A DNA stretch of 64,000 nt. Source: Actinospica sp035552695. GTDB taxonomy: Bacteria; Actinomycetota; Actinomycetes; Streptomycetales; Catenulisporaceae. Shown piece after piece: positions 25,173-33,524 of this stretch (positions are counted from its first letter, which is position 1; each line of letters opens with the position of its first letter). The DNA lies in NCBI RefSeq assembly GCF_035552695.1, contig NZ_DASZKT010000032.1:1-64000 (forward strand), given 5' to 3'. The notes below the pieces were generated by a model, which was not told the DNA's origin, did no database searches, and worked only from the letters and a program-made list of their open reading frames with translations. Both the position numbers and the translations under genes were made by a program.

Positions 25173-25640
25173 CTACTTGCTTCGATTCGAGGTCGTGGCG
25201 GCCTCCATGGCCTCCTCCTGCAGTTCGCGCAGCCGAAGGAGCGCAGGGACCGCGGCGGCGAGTGCCTCCGCGTCGGCCACCGGCAGCTTGCCGACCAGCT
25301 CGGACAGCCGCTCCGCCGCCGCCCGACGCCGCGTGGCGAGGAACTGCTCCCCCTGCGCCGTCAGCGAGACCAGCACCGCCCGCCCGTCACTCGGATCCGG
25401 CCGCCGCGAGACGAGTCCCGCCTGCTCCAGCGACCCGACCAGCACGGTCATCGACGGCTGCGCCACCCCCTGCACCCCCGCCAGCTCCGAGACCCGCTGA
25501 GCCCCCCGCCGCTCCAACGTGGCCAGCGTCGCCAACCCCGTCAGACTCAGCTGCCGCGGCTGCGACGTATACCGAATCACCGCCGCCGACAGCCAATACA
25601 CGGCCTCCGCCGCCACCCGCTGGTCTCGCTCCACGCTCAT
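25173..25640 (-). CDS. MarR-family transcriptional regulator
   Basis: 155 residues. The winged helix-turn-helix reads QRVSELAGVQGVAQPSMTVLV, and the wing contains PDPSDGRAVLVSLTAQG, a clear MarR signature. Dimerisation helices are at both ends. The ATG at 25638-25640 is chosen because a strong promoter ends exactly there. It probably represses the downstream MFS exporter and itself in response to a phenolic or drug ligand. Confidence 0.93.
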   Translation of the reverse strand: MSVERDQRVAAEAVYWLSAAVIRYTSQPRQLSLTGLATLATLERRGAQRVSELAGVQGVAQPSMTVLVGSLEQAGLVSRRPDPSDGRAVLVSLTAQGEQFLATRRRAAAERLSELVGKLPVADAEALAAAVPALLRLRELQEEAMEAATTSNRSK

Positions 25641-25646
25641 GTAGAA

Positions 25647-25680
25647 AGCATAGCCCAAACTATATAGCTTGTCTAACTAT
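25647..25680 (-). promoter_or_regulatory. marR promoter and operator, probably leaderless
   Basis: On the minus strand TAGACA, a 17-bp spacer and TATGCT form a near-consensus sigma-70 promoter (-35 at 25670-25675, -10 at 25647-25652). Transcription would begin at or next to the ATG at 25640, giving a leaderless mRNA. AACTAT direct repeats (25658-25663, 25675-25680) and the palindrome CTATATAG lie over the promoter and are the likely MarR site. Confidence 0.6.
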
Positions 25681-25696
25681 CTGGCCGCGCGGCTGG

Positions 25697-26185
25697 TCAG
25701 CGGAGCTCGCAGATGTAGGACGTGGCCGGCTTGTCGTTGAGCGTCAGCTCGCCGACGGCGACGAACCCGTTGCGTTCCAGCACCCTGTGCGAGGCCGGGT
25801 TGTCCAGCGTGGCCCGCGCGCGCAAGCTGGTGAGTCCGTAGTGCGCGGCAGCGAGCTTGCGCACCTCACGCACCGCCGCGGTGGCCAGTCCCTGTCCGGC
25901 GCACTTCTGCGCGATCCGGTACCCGAGTTCAGCCGATCCGTCCGCCACTCCGATCAGGTTCACCCGTCCCACAACCTCGCCGCTTTCGGCCACCAGCACG
26001 TGGGGGTAATCCGTCCCGGCAGCCTGCCACTTGAGCAGCTGCGCGTACCGAGCATCGAACTCGGCGAAGAACTCATCACCCCGGTCCGGCACCGACGCGG
26101 CGAAGTACGCGCGATTCTCCCGCTCGAACTCAAGCACGGCAGGCGCATGGTCGAGACGAAGCTGCTGAAGTACTGGCATCGACAT
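25697..26185 (-). CDS. RimJ/RimL-type GNAT acetyltransferase
   Basis: Single GNAT domain of 162 residues. It begins LQQLRLDHAPAVLEFERENR, the RimL/RimJ-type N-terminus with a helix after beta-1. The acetyl-CoA loop is degenerate, around AQKCAGQGLATAAV, and ATLDNPASHRVLERNGF is the conserved C-terminal segment. Relatives acetylate ribosomal protein N-termini or small molecules. The ATG at 26183-26185 is the best start; an ATG two codons in is also possible. It is separated from marR by the marR promoter region and is probably its own unit. Confidence 0.88.
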   Translation of the reverse strand: MSMPVLQQLRLDHAPAVLEFERENRAYFAASVPDRGDEFFAEFDARYAQLLKWQAAGTDYPHVLVAESGEVVGRVNLIGVADGSAELGYRIAQKCAGQGLATAAVREVRKLAAAHYGLTSLRARATLDNPASHRVLERNGFVAVGELTLNDKPATSYICELR

Positions 26186-26292
26186 TCAGTCTAGGTACCG
26201 GAGGGCTCACTGCGGAAACGAGAAAAGTGGAGCCGGTCTCCTGAAGGCCCGGGGCCCAGGAGACCGGCTGTCCGCTCTCGGCGCGTTTTCGG

Positions 26293-27804
26293 TCAGTGGG
26301 TGGTCAGGTCGAATTCCTCCCACGGGCCGATCGCGGTGCGGTTGGCGATCAGGGAGGACGCGCCGGCGTTCTCGGCGGTCACGATTTGTTCGTTGTTGTA
26401 GGCGCGGAAGCTCACGCTGCCGTCGGAGTTGTGAATCAGATAGAACGTCTCCCACGGGCCGGCCGAGCCTCGGTTGGCGATCAGCGGGGCGGCTCCGTTG
26501 TTCTCCGCGGTGACCCACTCGTTGTCCGAGTGCGCCCGCAGGTTCACGGTTCCGTCGGTGTTGGTGAACATGTCGAAGGTCTCCGCCGTGCCGACCGAGG
26601 TGGCGTCAGCGATCAGCGACGTGCTGCTGTTCGCCGCGTCGACGTACTTGCCGTTGGCGTGGGCGTGCAGACTGATCACGGACGTGCTCGTCTTGAACGT
26701 GGTGTTGTTGTTGGCGTAGCCGGCCGCGGTGAGGTTGGACTGCACCGCGTTCTCAGTGGCGTCGGAGGGGAAGCCGGCCGTGACGGCGCCTTCGAAGAAC
26801 TCTCCCTTGCCCATCGTGCTGTTGTCGCCGCCGGTGCCCAGCTCGATGGAGGGCTGCACCTTCATCGGGTTGTAGCCGTTGGGCAGGGCGCCGGAGTACG
26901 AGGTCGTCAGCCCGCCGGACTGGCCGTTGCCGAACTTGAGGGTGAAGTTGGTGGTGCCGTTGTTCTTCTCCCACGCGGAGACGAACGAGCCGGTCTCACT
27001 CGTGATGTTCGACGGGTTGGGGCCGTTGTTGCTGAAGTACATGCCGTTCTCGAGATCGCCGCCGACCCAGGGACCGGAGCCGGTGCATCCGCCGGTCCAG
27101 CACGCGGTTCCGTAGTAGATCGCGTTCATGGTCGCGTTGCCGTCGTCGGAGTCGTTGGTCTCCGCCGAGCCGAAGTCGAAGCAGCAGGCACCCGTGGTGA
27201 GCATGGACGACGTCATCATGTACTCACCCTCCGGTTGCGAGCCGGTGGGCACGTTCTTGACGGCGTTGTTGCGATACCCGGTGCCGATGTTGTTGACCAG
27301 CACTCCGTACGCCGGCTGGCCGCCGATCGTCACGGGCAGCGCCATCGCGTTCGCGGCGATGTCCGAGCCGTTCGGGCCGGGTCCGCTGAGTCCGTTCGAG
27401 CAGCCCGAGCAGGACTTGCCCGGGGAGACGGGCAGGTTGTTGGCGTTGGACGTCTGGTCGTAGAGCTGGGTGATGGTGCAGGTCGTGCCGGAGCAGAAGG
27501 AGACCTGCGGCGCGGAGTCGACCACCCCGCCGGTCGATTCGAGGCCGATGTTCAGGGTGCTGTTGTCCGAGGCGCGCTGGATTTGGTAGAGCGGACCGTT
27601 GTAGGACGCGAACATCGCGCGGGTGCTGCTGTACGCCGCCTCGCACGGCGTTCCGCCGGACGCGTAGACGTCGCAGGGCTTCGGCGCCGCCGCGGCGGAA
27701 GCCTGGGTCGTGGCCATGCCGATGACCGGCACGGCGATCGCCAACGCGAGCAGAAACGCGACCAGCAGCCGCGTGCGCCGTCGGAGTGTGGATATGGCGT
27801 GCAC
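26293..27804 (-). CDS. secreted GH54 alpha-L-arabinofuranosidase with beta-trefoil tail
   Basis: Extracellular hydrolase of 503 residues. A signal peptide (LLVAFLLALAIAVPVIG, ending ASAAAA) leads into a GH54 catalytic domain. Its signature is PCDVYASGGTPCEAAYSSTR near the mature N-terminus, with conserved cysteines at TGACCFDF and CSGCSNG. The last ~130 residues form three repeats (HAHANGKYVDAAN, RAHSDNEWVTAEN, FRAYNNEQIVTAEN) of fascin-like beta-trefoil type, where fungal enzymes usually carry a CBM42. The GTG at 27804 is preferred over an upstream ATG because GGAGG lies 5 nt before it. It should release arabinose from arabinan or arabinoxylan. Confidence 0.9.
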   Translation of the reverse strand: MHAISTLRRRTRLLVAFLLALAIAVPVIGMATTQASAAAAPKPCDVYASGGTPCEAAYSSTRAMFASYNGPLYQIQRASDNSTLNIGLESTGGVVDSAPQVSFCSGTTCTITQLYDQTSNANNLPVSPGKSCSGCSNGLSGPGPNGSDIAANAMALPVTIGGQPAYGVLVNNIGTGYRNNAVKNVPTGSQPEGEYMMTSSMLTTGACCFDFGSAETNDSDDGNATMNAIYYGTACWTGGCTGSGPWVGGDLENGMYFSNNGPNPSNITSETGSFVSAWEKNNGTTNFTLKFGNGQSGGLTTSYSGALPNGYNPMKVQPSIELGTGGDNSTMGKGEFFEGAVTAGFPSDATENAVQSNLTAAGYANNNTTFKTSTSVISLHAHANGKYVDAANSSTSLIADATSVGTAETFDMFTNTDGTVNLRAHSDNEWVTAENNGAAPLIANRGSAGPWETFYLIHNSDGSVSFRAYNNEQIVTAENAGASSLIANRTAIGPWEEFDLTTH

Positions 27805-28165
27805 GAGAACCTCCGTCGTCATCGTCGGGAGTTGTCGGATTCGTCGGAACAGTCGGGACGGCGCTTCGCGGTGGGAGGTGGGTGAGCGCGCGCCTTCCCT
27901 GTGGTGCAGCACACATATTCGGCCGACTCTAGTCTCAAGTCAAGGGAAGCATCGGGTATCAGGGCATGGTTTGAAAGATTCTTGCGATGAACTGAGTCTC
28001 AGATTTCGGGGCGACGCGAATCGATGGCAGCATTTTGCCTAAAGTCGGCGGAATCTCCCTGCCAGCAGAAAACGGCGTCCCCCGCCGCTCGTCAGGAGCG
28101 GCGGGGGACGCCGGACGGCTCAGGCCGCTAGGGCCCCGACCCCGAGACCTCGATCCGCCGAGGCC
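27805..28165. other. intergenic region between abf and kgd
   Basis: 361 bp with no coding signal. It holds the GH54 promoter side, an 11-bp palindrome CTGAGTCTCAG (27992-28002), and the strong kgd terminator at 28074-28112. Confidence 0.6.
28074..28112 (-). terminator. kgd terminator
   Basis: A perfect 17-bp stem (arms 28074-28090 and 28096-28112) with loop GTCAG, followed on the minus strand by GTTTTCTG. It lies 53 bp past the kgd stop. Confidence 0.8.
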
Positions 28166-31100
28166 TCACTCCGCGAAGGCCTCCTCGACCACGCGGTGCT
28201 GCTCGACCTCGTGGCGCTTGGCCGAACCCACCGCCGGGGAGGACGAGGCGGGGCGGGAGATGCAGGTCAGGGCGCGGCCGCCGAGCTCGCCGGGCAGGTG
28301 CAGGGCCATGAACGGCCAGGCACCCTGGTTGGCGGGCTCCTCCTGGACCCAGCGGAGCTCGGCGCCGGCCGGGTACTGGGCCAGCTCCTGCACCAGCTCG
28401 GCCGCGGGCACCGGGTAGAGGCGCTCGGCGCGGACCACCGCGGTGTCGGTGATGCCGTGCTTGGCGCGGTAGGCCACCAGGTCCCAGTAGACCTTGCCGG
28501 AGCAGACCAGCACCCGCTTCACGCCGTCGGCCGCGACCGTCGTGTCGCCGATGATCGGGCGGAAGCTCGTGGCACCGGTGAACTCCTCGATCCGCGAGCC
28601 CGCCGCCTTGAGCCGGAGCATCGACTTCGGGGTGAAGACGACCAGCGGCTTGTGCGCCGGGTTGAGGGCCTGCCACCTGAGCACGTGGAAGTACGAGGAC
28701 GGCAGCGAGGGCATCGCGACGGTCATGTTGTTCTGCGCGCACATCTGCAGGTACCGCTCGATCCGGGCGGACGAGTGGTCCGGGCCCTGGCCCTCGTAGC
28801 CGTGCGGCAGCAGCAGCACCACGCCGGAGCGCTGGGCCCACTTCTGCTCGCCGGACGAGACGAACTCGTCGACGATCGTCTGCGCGCCGTTGCCGAAGTC
28901 GCCGAACTGGGCCTCCCACAGCACCAGTGCGTTCGGTCGGCCGACGGAGTAGCCGTACTCGAAGCCCATCGCCGCGAACTCGGAGAGCATCGAGTCGTAG
29001 ACCGTGTACGTGGCCTGGTTCTCGGCCAGGTAGGACAGCGGCGTGTACTCGCGCGCACTGGCCCGGTCGACGACCACGTGGTGCCGCTGCACGAAGGTGC
29101 CGCGGCGCGAGTCCTGGCCGGTGAGCCGGACCGGGACGCCCTCGGTCAGCAGCGAGCCGATCGCGAGGGTCTCGCCCATCGCCCAGTCGATCGTGCCGTC
29201 GCTGACCATCTGCGCGCGCTTCTGCAGCTGCGGCAGCACGCGCTGGTGCGGCTCGAAGCCCTCGGGCAGGTTGACGTGCACCTCGACGATGCGCTTGACC
29301 ACGTCGTCGGAGATGCCGGTCTGCACCGGCACCGGGAACGGCTCCTCGCTGCCCTCGCCCGCCTGGCTGGCCGGCGCCTTGCCGGTGTCCTTGGTCTCCG
29401 CGAAGGCCTGCTCCAGCTTCGCCTGGTAGTCCTTCAGCGCGCCCTCGGCCTCTTCGATGGTGATGTCGCCCCGGCCGATCAGCGCCTCGGTGTACAGCTT
29501 GCGGACCGAGCGCTTGGCCTCGATCAGCTTGTACATCAGCGGCTGCGTCATCGACGGGTCGTCGCCCTCGTTGTGGCCGCGGCGCCGGTAGCAGACCATG
29601 TCGATGACGACGTCCTTGCTGAACTCCTGGCGGAATTCGAACGCCAGCTGCGCCACCCGGACGCAGGCCTCGGGGTCGTCGCCGTTCACGTGGAAGATCG
29701 GCGCCTCGACCATCCGCGCGACGTCGGTGGCGTACACCGAGGAGCGCGAGGCGGCGGGCGAGGTGGTGAACCCGACCTGGTTGTTGATCACCAGGTGGAT
29801 GGTGCCGCCGGTGCGGAAGCCGCGCAGCTGCGACATGTTCAGCGTCTCGGCGACCACGCCCTGGCCGGCGAACGCGGCGTCGCCGTGCATCAGGATCGGC
29901 AGCACCGTGAACGCGGAGCCGGCCTTGTTGATGATGTCCTGCTTGGCCCGCACGAAGCCCTCGAGCACCGGGTCGACCGCCTCGAGGTGCGAGGGGTTGG
30001 CCGTCAGCGAGACCTTGATCTGACTGCCGCTGAGCGCGGTGAACGTGCCGTCGGTGCCCAGGTGGTACTTCACGTCGCCGGAGCCGTGCATCGACTTCGG
30101 GTCGAGGTTGCCCTCGAACTCGCTGAACACCTTGGCGTACGGCTTGCCCACGATGTTCGTCAGCACATTGAGACGACCGCGGTGCGGCATGCCGATGCAG
30201 GCCTCGTCCAGGCCGTTCTCCGCGGCGGCGCCGATGATCTGGTCGAGCACCGCGATCGCGGACTCGCCGCCCTCCAGCGAGAACCGCTTCTGGCCAACAT
30301 ACTTGACCTGCAGGAAGGTCTCGAAGGCCTCGGCGGCGTTGAGCCGGTTGAGGATCCGCAGCTGCTCCTCGCGGGACGGCTTGACGTTGCCGTTCTCCAC
30401 CTTGGCCTGGATCCACTTGCGCTGCGCCGGGTCCTGGATGTGCATGTACTCGATGCCGGTGGTGCGGCAGTACGAGTCGCGCAGCACGCCGAGGACGTCC
30501 CGCAGCTTCATCATCGGCTTGCCGCCGAACCCGCCGGTGGCGAATTCGCGCTCGAGGTCCCACAGCGTCAGGCCGTGCTCGACCACGTCGAGGTCCGGGT
30601 GCCGGCGCTGCTTGTACTCCAGCGGGTCGGTGTCGGCCATCAGGTGGCCGCGGGTGCGGTAGGAGTCGATCAGCTCCTGCACGCGCGCGGCCTTGCTGAC
30701 GTCGTTCTCGTGCGAGGCCGCGATGTCCTGGACCCAGCGCACCGGCTCGTAGGGGATCCGCAGCGACTCGAAGACCCGGTCGAAGAAGTCGTCCGCGCCG
30801 AGCAGCAGCTGGTGGATCGTCTTGAGGTACTCGCCGGACTGCGCGCCCTGGATGATCCGGTGGTCGTAGGTGGACGTCAGCGTCATGATCTTGCTGACGG
30901 CCAGCCGGTTGAGCGTCTCCTCGCTGGCGCCCTGGTACTCGGCCGGGTACTCCATCGCGCCGACGCCGATGATCGTGCCCTGGCCCTTCATCAGCCGCGG
31001 CACGGAGTGCACGGTGCCGATGCCGCCGGGGTTGGTCAGCGAGATCGTGGTGCCGGCGAAGTCGTCGGCGGTCAGCTTGTTGTTGCGGGCCTTGCGGACC

Positions 31101-31984
31101 AGGTCCTCGTAGGCCTGCCAGAACTCGCGGAAGTCCATCAGCTCGGCGGCCTTGATGGAGGGCACCACGAGGGTGCGCGAGCCGTCCGGCTTCTGCAGGT
31201 CGATCGCCAGGCCGAAGTTGATGTGCTCGGGGGTGACCAGCGCCGGCTTGCCGTCCGCCTCGGCGAACGAGCCGTTCATCTCCGGGATGGCCTTGGTCGC
31301 CTGCACCATGGCGTAGCCGATGAGGTGCGTGAAGGAGACCTTGCCGCCGCGGGCGCGCTTCAGGTGGTTGTTGATGACCACGCGGTTGTCGATGAGCAGC
31401 TTCGCCGGGACCGCGCGCACCGAGGTGGCGGTCGGCACCTCGAGCGAGGCGTTCATGTTGCTGATCAGCCGCGCGGCCGGGCCCCTGAGCACGGTGGTCG
31501 CGGCGCCGCCGCCGGTCGGGGTGGAGGCGGTGGGCGGGGCGGTGATCGCCGCGTCCCTGGGCACGCCGACCACCGGCGCGACGGCCCGCGGGGTGGGCTT
31601 GGGCGCGAGCGCGGCGTGCGCCTCGATCTCGGTCTCGCGGGCGGCCACGGCCGGCGCGACGCCCGCGGAGACCTGGGCGACGGGGGCCTGGCTGCCGGGC
31701 ACCGCGACGGGCTTGGCGAGCGGCTCGCTGGCGGGCGCGGTCGTGGTGGGTGCCTGCGCGGGTACGGCCGCTGGAGTCGCGCCGTTCGACGATGCCGGCT
31801 GGTAGTCGTTGAAGAAATCCCACCAGGCCTTGTCGACCGACTCGGGGTCGTGCAGGTACTGCTGGTAGATCTCGTCGACCAGCCATTCGTTGGGTCCGAA
31901 CTGGGCCAACTCACCCGGAGGCGTCTCGCCGCCTGCCGGGGCCGGGGTTGACTGAGACGTCGTCGGTGTGGACTGTGGCGACAC
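28166..31984 (-). CDS. kgd: multifunctional 2-oxoglutarate dehydrogenase/decarboxylase (Kgd)
   Basis: Actinobacterial fusion of an E2-type succinyltransferase domain to the E1 component, 1272 residues (M. tuberculosis Kgd about 1230). It supplies the 2-oxoglutarate step of the TCA cycle with separate E3 and lipoyl proteins. The N-terminal helix motif is FGPNEWLVDEIYQQYLHDP, followed by an Ala/Pro-rich linker to about residue 170. The acyltransferase has the catalytic histidine in STYDHRIIQGAQSGEYL. The ThDP-dependent E1 follows with GDAAFAGQGVVAETLNM, and the C-terminal region ends VEQHRVVEEAFAE. I use GTG 31984 (VSPQSTPTTSQ), which has GAGG upstream; longer starts add Arg-rich residues without family match. 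Known regulation in the family is by GarA/OdhI; that gene is not here. Confidence 0.96.
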   Translation of the reverse strand: MSPQSTPTTSQSTPAPAGGETPPGELAQFGPNEWLVDEIYQQYLHDPESVDKAWWDFFNDYQPASSNGATPAAVPAQAPTTTAPASEPLAKPVAVPGSQAPVAQVSAGVAPAVAARETEIEAHAALAPKPTPRAVAPVVGVPRDAAITAPPTASTPTGGGAATTVLRGPAARLISNMNASLEVPTATSVRAVPAKLLIDNRVVINNHLKRARGGKVSFTHLIGYAMVQATKAIPEMNGSFAEADGKPALVTPEHINFGLAIDLQKPDGSRTLVVPSIKAAELMDFREFWQAYEDLVRKARNNKLTADDFAGTTISLTNPGGIGTVHSVPRLMKGQGTIIGVGAMEYPAEYQGASEETLNRLAVSKIMTLTSTYDHRIIQGAQSGEYLKTIHQLLLGADDFFDRVFESLRIPYEPVRWVQDIAASHENDVSKAARVQELIDSYRTRGHLMADTDPLEYKQRRHPDLDVVEHGLTLWDLEREFATGGFGGKPMMKLRDVLGVLRDSYCRTTGIEYMHIQDPAQRKWIQAKVENGNVKPSREEQLRILNRLNAAEAFETFLQVKYVGQKRFSLEGGESAIAVLDQIIGAAAENGLDEACIGMPHRGRLNVLTNIVGKPYAKVFSEFEGNLDPKSMHGSGDVKYHLGTDGTFTALSGSQIKVSLTANPSHLEAVDPVLEGFVRAKQDIINKAGSAFTVLPILMHGDAAFAGQGVVAETLNMSQLRGFRTGGTIHLVINNQVGFTTSPAASRSSVYATDVARMVEAPIFHVNGDDPEACVRVAQLAFEFRQEFSKDVVIDMVCYRRRGHNEGDDPSMTQPLMYKLIEAKRSVRKLYTEALIGRGDITIEEAEGALKDYQAKLEQAFAETKDTGKAPASQAGEGSEEPFPVPVQTGISDDVVKRIVEVHVNLPEGFEPHQRVLPQLQKRAQMVSDGTIDWAMGETLAIGSLLTEGVPVRLTGQDSRRGTFVQRHHVVVDRASAREYTPLSYLAENQATYTVYDSMLSEFAAMGFEYGYSVGRPNALVLWEAQFGDFGNGAQTIVDEFVSSGEQKWAQRSGVVLLLPHGYEGQGPDHSSARIERYLQMCAQNNMTVAMPSLPSSYFHVLRWQALNPAHKPLVVFTPKSMLRLKAAGSRIEEFTGATSFRPIIGDTTVAADGVKRVLVCSGKVYWDLVAYRAKHGITDTAVVRAERLYPVPAAELVQELAQYPAGAELRWVQEEPANQGAWPFMALHLPGELGGRALTCISRPASSSPAVGSAKRHEVEQHRVVEEAFAE

Positions 31985-32255
31985 GGCGGTTTCCGCCCTC
32001 TTCCGCTTCGTAGATCCGCGTGGGGACTGCTCAACCGCCCGGAGAAGGCGGGAGCCGAGGGATCCGCATCGCGGGCCCGAGCGGTTCCTCCTCACAGCGG
32101 GCAGCGGTAGCCCAGGCTACGCTCCTTTCGCCGCGAATCGCAGTTCGCACCGGCCAACGCGACGAGAGTCACACAAACTCGGGACCTGAACCACCCTTAC
32201 TGAGCATAATGCTGTAGCCCAAGATGACTATTCCGGCGTGGATGCGGCGGCGGCC
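31985..32255. other. region upstream of kgd
   Basis: Leader of kgd plus the 3' neighbourhood of the histidine-kinase gene. I see no further gene here. The ancestral kinase stop codon (TAG, 32228-32230) lies in it, before the duplicated kinase segment. Confidence 0.5.
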
Positions 32256-32436
32256 GGCTCGGCGGGCAGTTCGAGCCTGATGAGTGCCCCGCGGGTCCAG
32301 GGAATTAGGGAATTACAGTGCATCACCTCGATCGTTCCGCCGTACAGCTGCCGTTTCGGGCTCGGCGGGCAGTTCGAGCCTGATGAGTGCCCCTCGGGTC
32401 GAGGGCATCACCTCGATCGTTCCGCCGTGCAGCTGC
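32256..32436 (-). repeat. tandem duplication of the kinase gene 3' end
   Basis: Copy B (32359-32436, 78 bp) is the end of the kinase gene now translated. Copy A (32256-32351, 96 bp) repeats it, with an 18-bp insertion that contains two tandem GGGAATTA units and a few substitutions. Copy A stays open in the original frame to a TAG at 32228-32230, ending LRLELPAEP-type sequence plus AAAASTPE, so it preserves the ancestral C-terminus. The present kinase leaves frame at the junction and stops at 32313-32315. Confidence 0.85.
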
Positions 32437-33524
32437 ACCGCCCAGCGCGCGATCGCCAGGCCGAGGCCGGTTCCGCCACCCGGCTCGGTCTGGCCGGCCG
32501 CGCCGCGGGTGAAGCGTTCGAAGACCCTGGTGCGCTCCGGCTCCGGGATGCCGGGACCCTCGTCGGCGACCTCGATGCGCAGCATGTCCTCCTGCGTGCG
32601 CAGCGCCGAGACCTGGACCAGGCCGTCCGCGGGCGAGTGCTTCGCGGCGTTGTCCACGAGATTGGCGACGACCTGGTGCAGCCGTCCGGCGTCGGCGCGG
32701 GCGACGAGGTTCGGCGGGCGCACGTCCAGCCGGTAGCGCACCGGGCGGCCCGCGGTCTGCGCCTGCCGCACCACCTCGGCGAGGAAGGGCTCGACGGCGA
32801 ACTCGGAGACGTCCAGCGGCACGGCGCCCGCCTCCAGCCGGGACAGGTCGAGCAGCTCCTCGACCAGCAGCCCGAGCCGTTCGGTCTGCGCGAGCGCGGC
32901 CTTGACCGCGGCGCCGTCCGGTTCGGTCACCCCGTCCACGACGTTCTCCAGCACCGCGCGCAGCGCCGAGATCGGGGTGCGCAGCTCGTGCGAGACGTTG
33001 GCGATCAGCTCGCGGCGGGCCCGGTCGGCGGCCTCGAGATCCGCGGCCATCTGGTTGAACACGACAGCCAAACGGCCTACCTCGTCGCGGGAGGTGGCAC
33101 GCACTCGTCTGGAGTAGTCGCCGTGCGCCATGGACGAGGCGGCCGCGGCCATCGAACGCAGCGGCGCGATCATGCCGTGCGCCAGGATCTGCACGACGAC
33201 CAGCGAGGCGAGCACGGCGACCGTGACCACGTAGCGCGCCTCGATGCCGAGGGTGACCCCGACCGCGGAGAAACCGGCCGACACCGTCACGGACGCGGCC
33301 ACCAGCACGCCGAGCTTGATCCGGAGGGAGGAGAGCCGGTCGAGCGGCTGGAGTTCGCGCAGCTCGCGGAGCCGCGGGACGCGATCGGTGCGGGCGCGCT
33401 CGGCGCTGTCGGAACGGTCGGCGAGGACGGTCCGCCGGTCGCCACGGTCGCCACGGTCGGCGCTGTCGGAGCGGTCGGCGTGGTCGACCCGCCGGTCGGC
33501 GCGGTCGGCGCTGTCGTGGTTCAC
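32313..33524 (-). CDS. sensor histidine kinase
   Basis: Membrane kinase of the HK1a/EnvZ class, 403 residues. The first ~45 residues are an Asp/Arg repeat. Two transmembrane helices follow (about 69-92 and 98-117) with almost no extracytoplasmic loop, then HAMP (MIAPLRSMAAAASSMAHGDY), H-box ELIANVSHELRTPISALRA with His179, N-box VVANLVDNAAKHSP, and G boxes DEGPGIPEPERTRVFERF and GGGTGLGLAIARW. The GTG at 33522-33524 overlaps the response-regulator stop (GTGA). The C-terminal ~14 residues are novel because of a 3' duplication. The short loop suggests it senses within or near the membrane. Confidence 0.93.
   Translation of the reverse strand: MNHDSADRADRRVDHADRSDSADRGDRGDRRTVLADRSDSAERARTDRVPRLRELRELQPLDRLSSLRIKLGVLVAASVTVSAGFSAVGVTLGIEARYVVTVAVLASLVVVQILAHGMIAPLRSMAAAASSMAHGDYSRRVRATSRDEVGRLAVVFNQMAADLEAADRARRELIANVSHELRTPISALRAVLENVVDGVTEPDGAAVKAALAQTERLGLLVEELLDLSRLEAGAVPLDVSEFAVEPFLAEVVRQAQTAGRPVRYRLDVRPPNLVARADAGRLHQVVANLVDNAAKHSPADGLVQVSALRTQEDMLRIEVADEGPGIPEPERTRVFERFTRGAAGQTEPGGGTGLGLAIARWAVQLHGGTIEVMPSTRGALIRLELPAEPETAAVRRNDRGDAL

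Noticed and set aside
28196..31951. Open plus-strand frame of 1251 codons
   Set aside because: It is the complement of kgd, a common GC-rich artefact; the minus-strand product is an unmistakable full-length enzyme.
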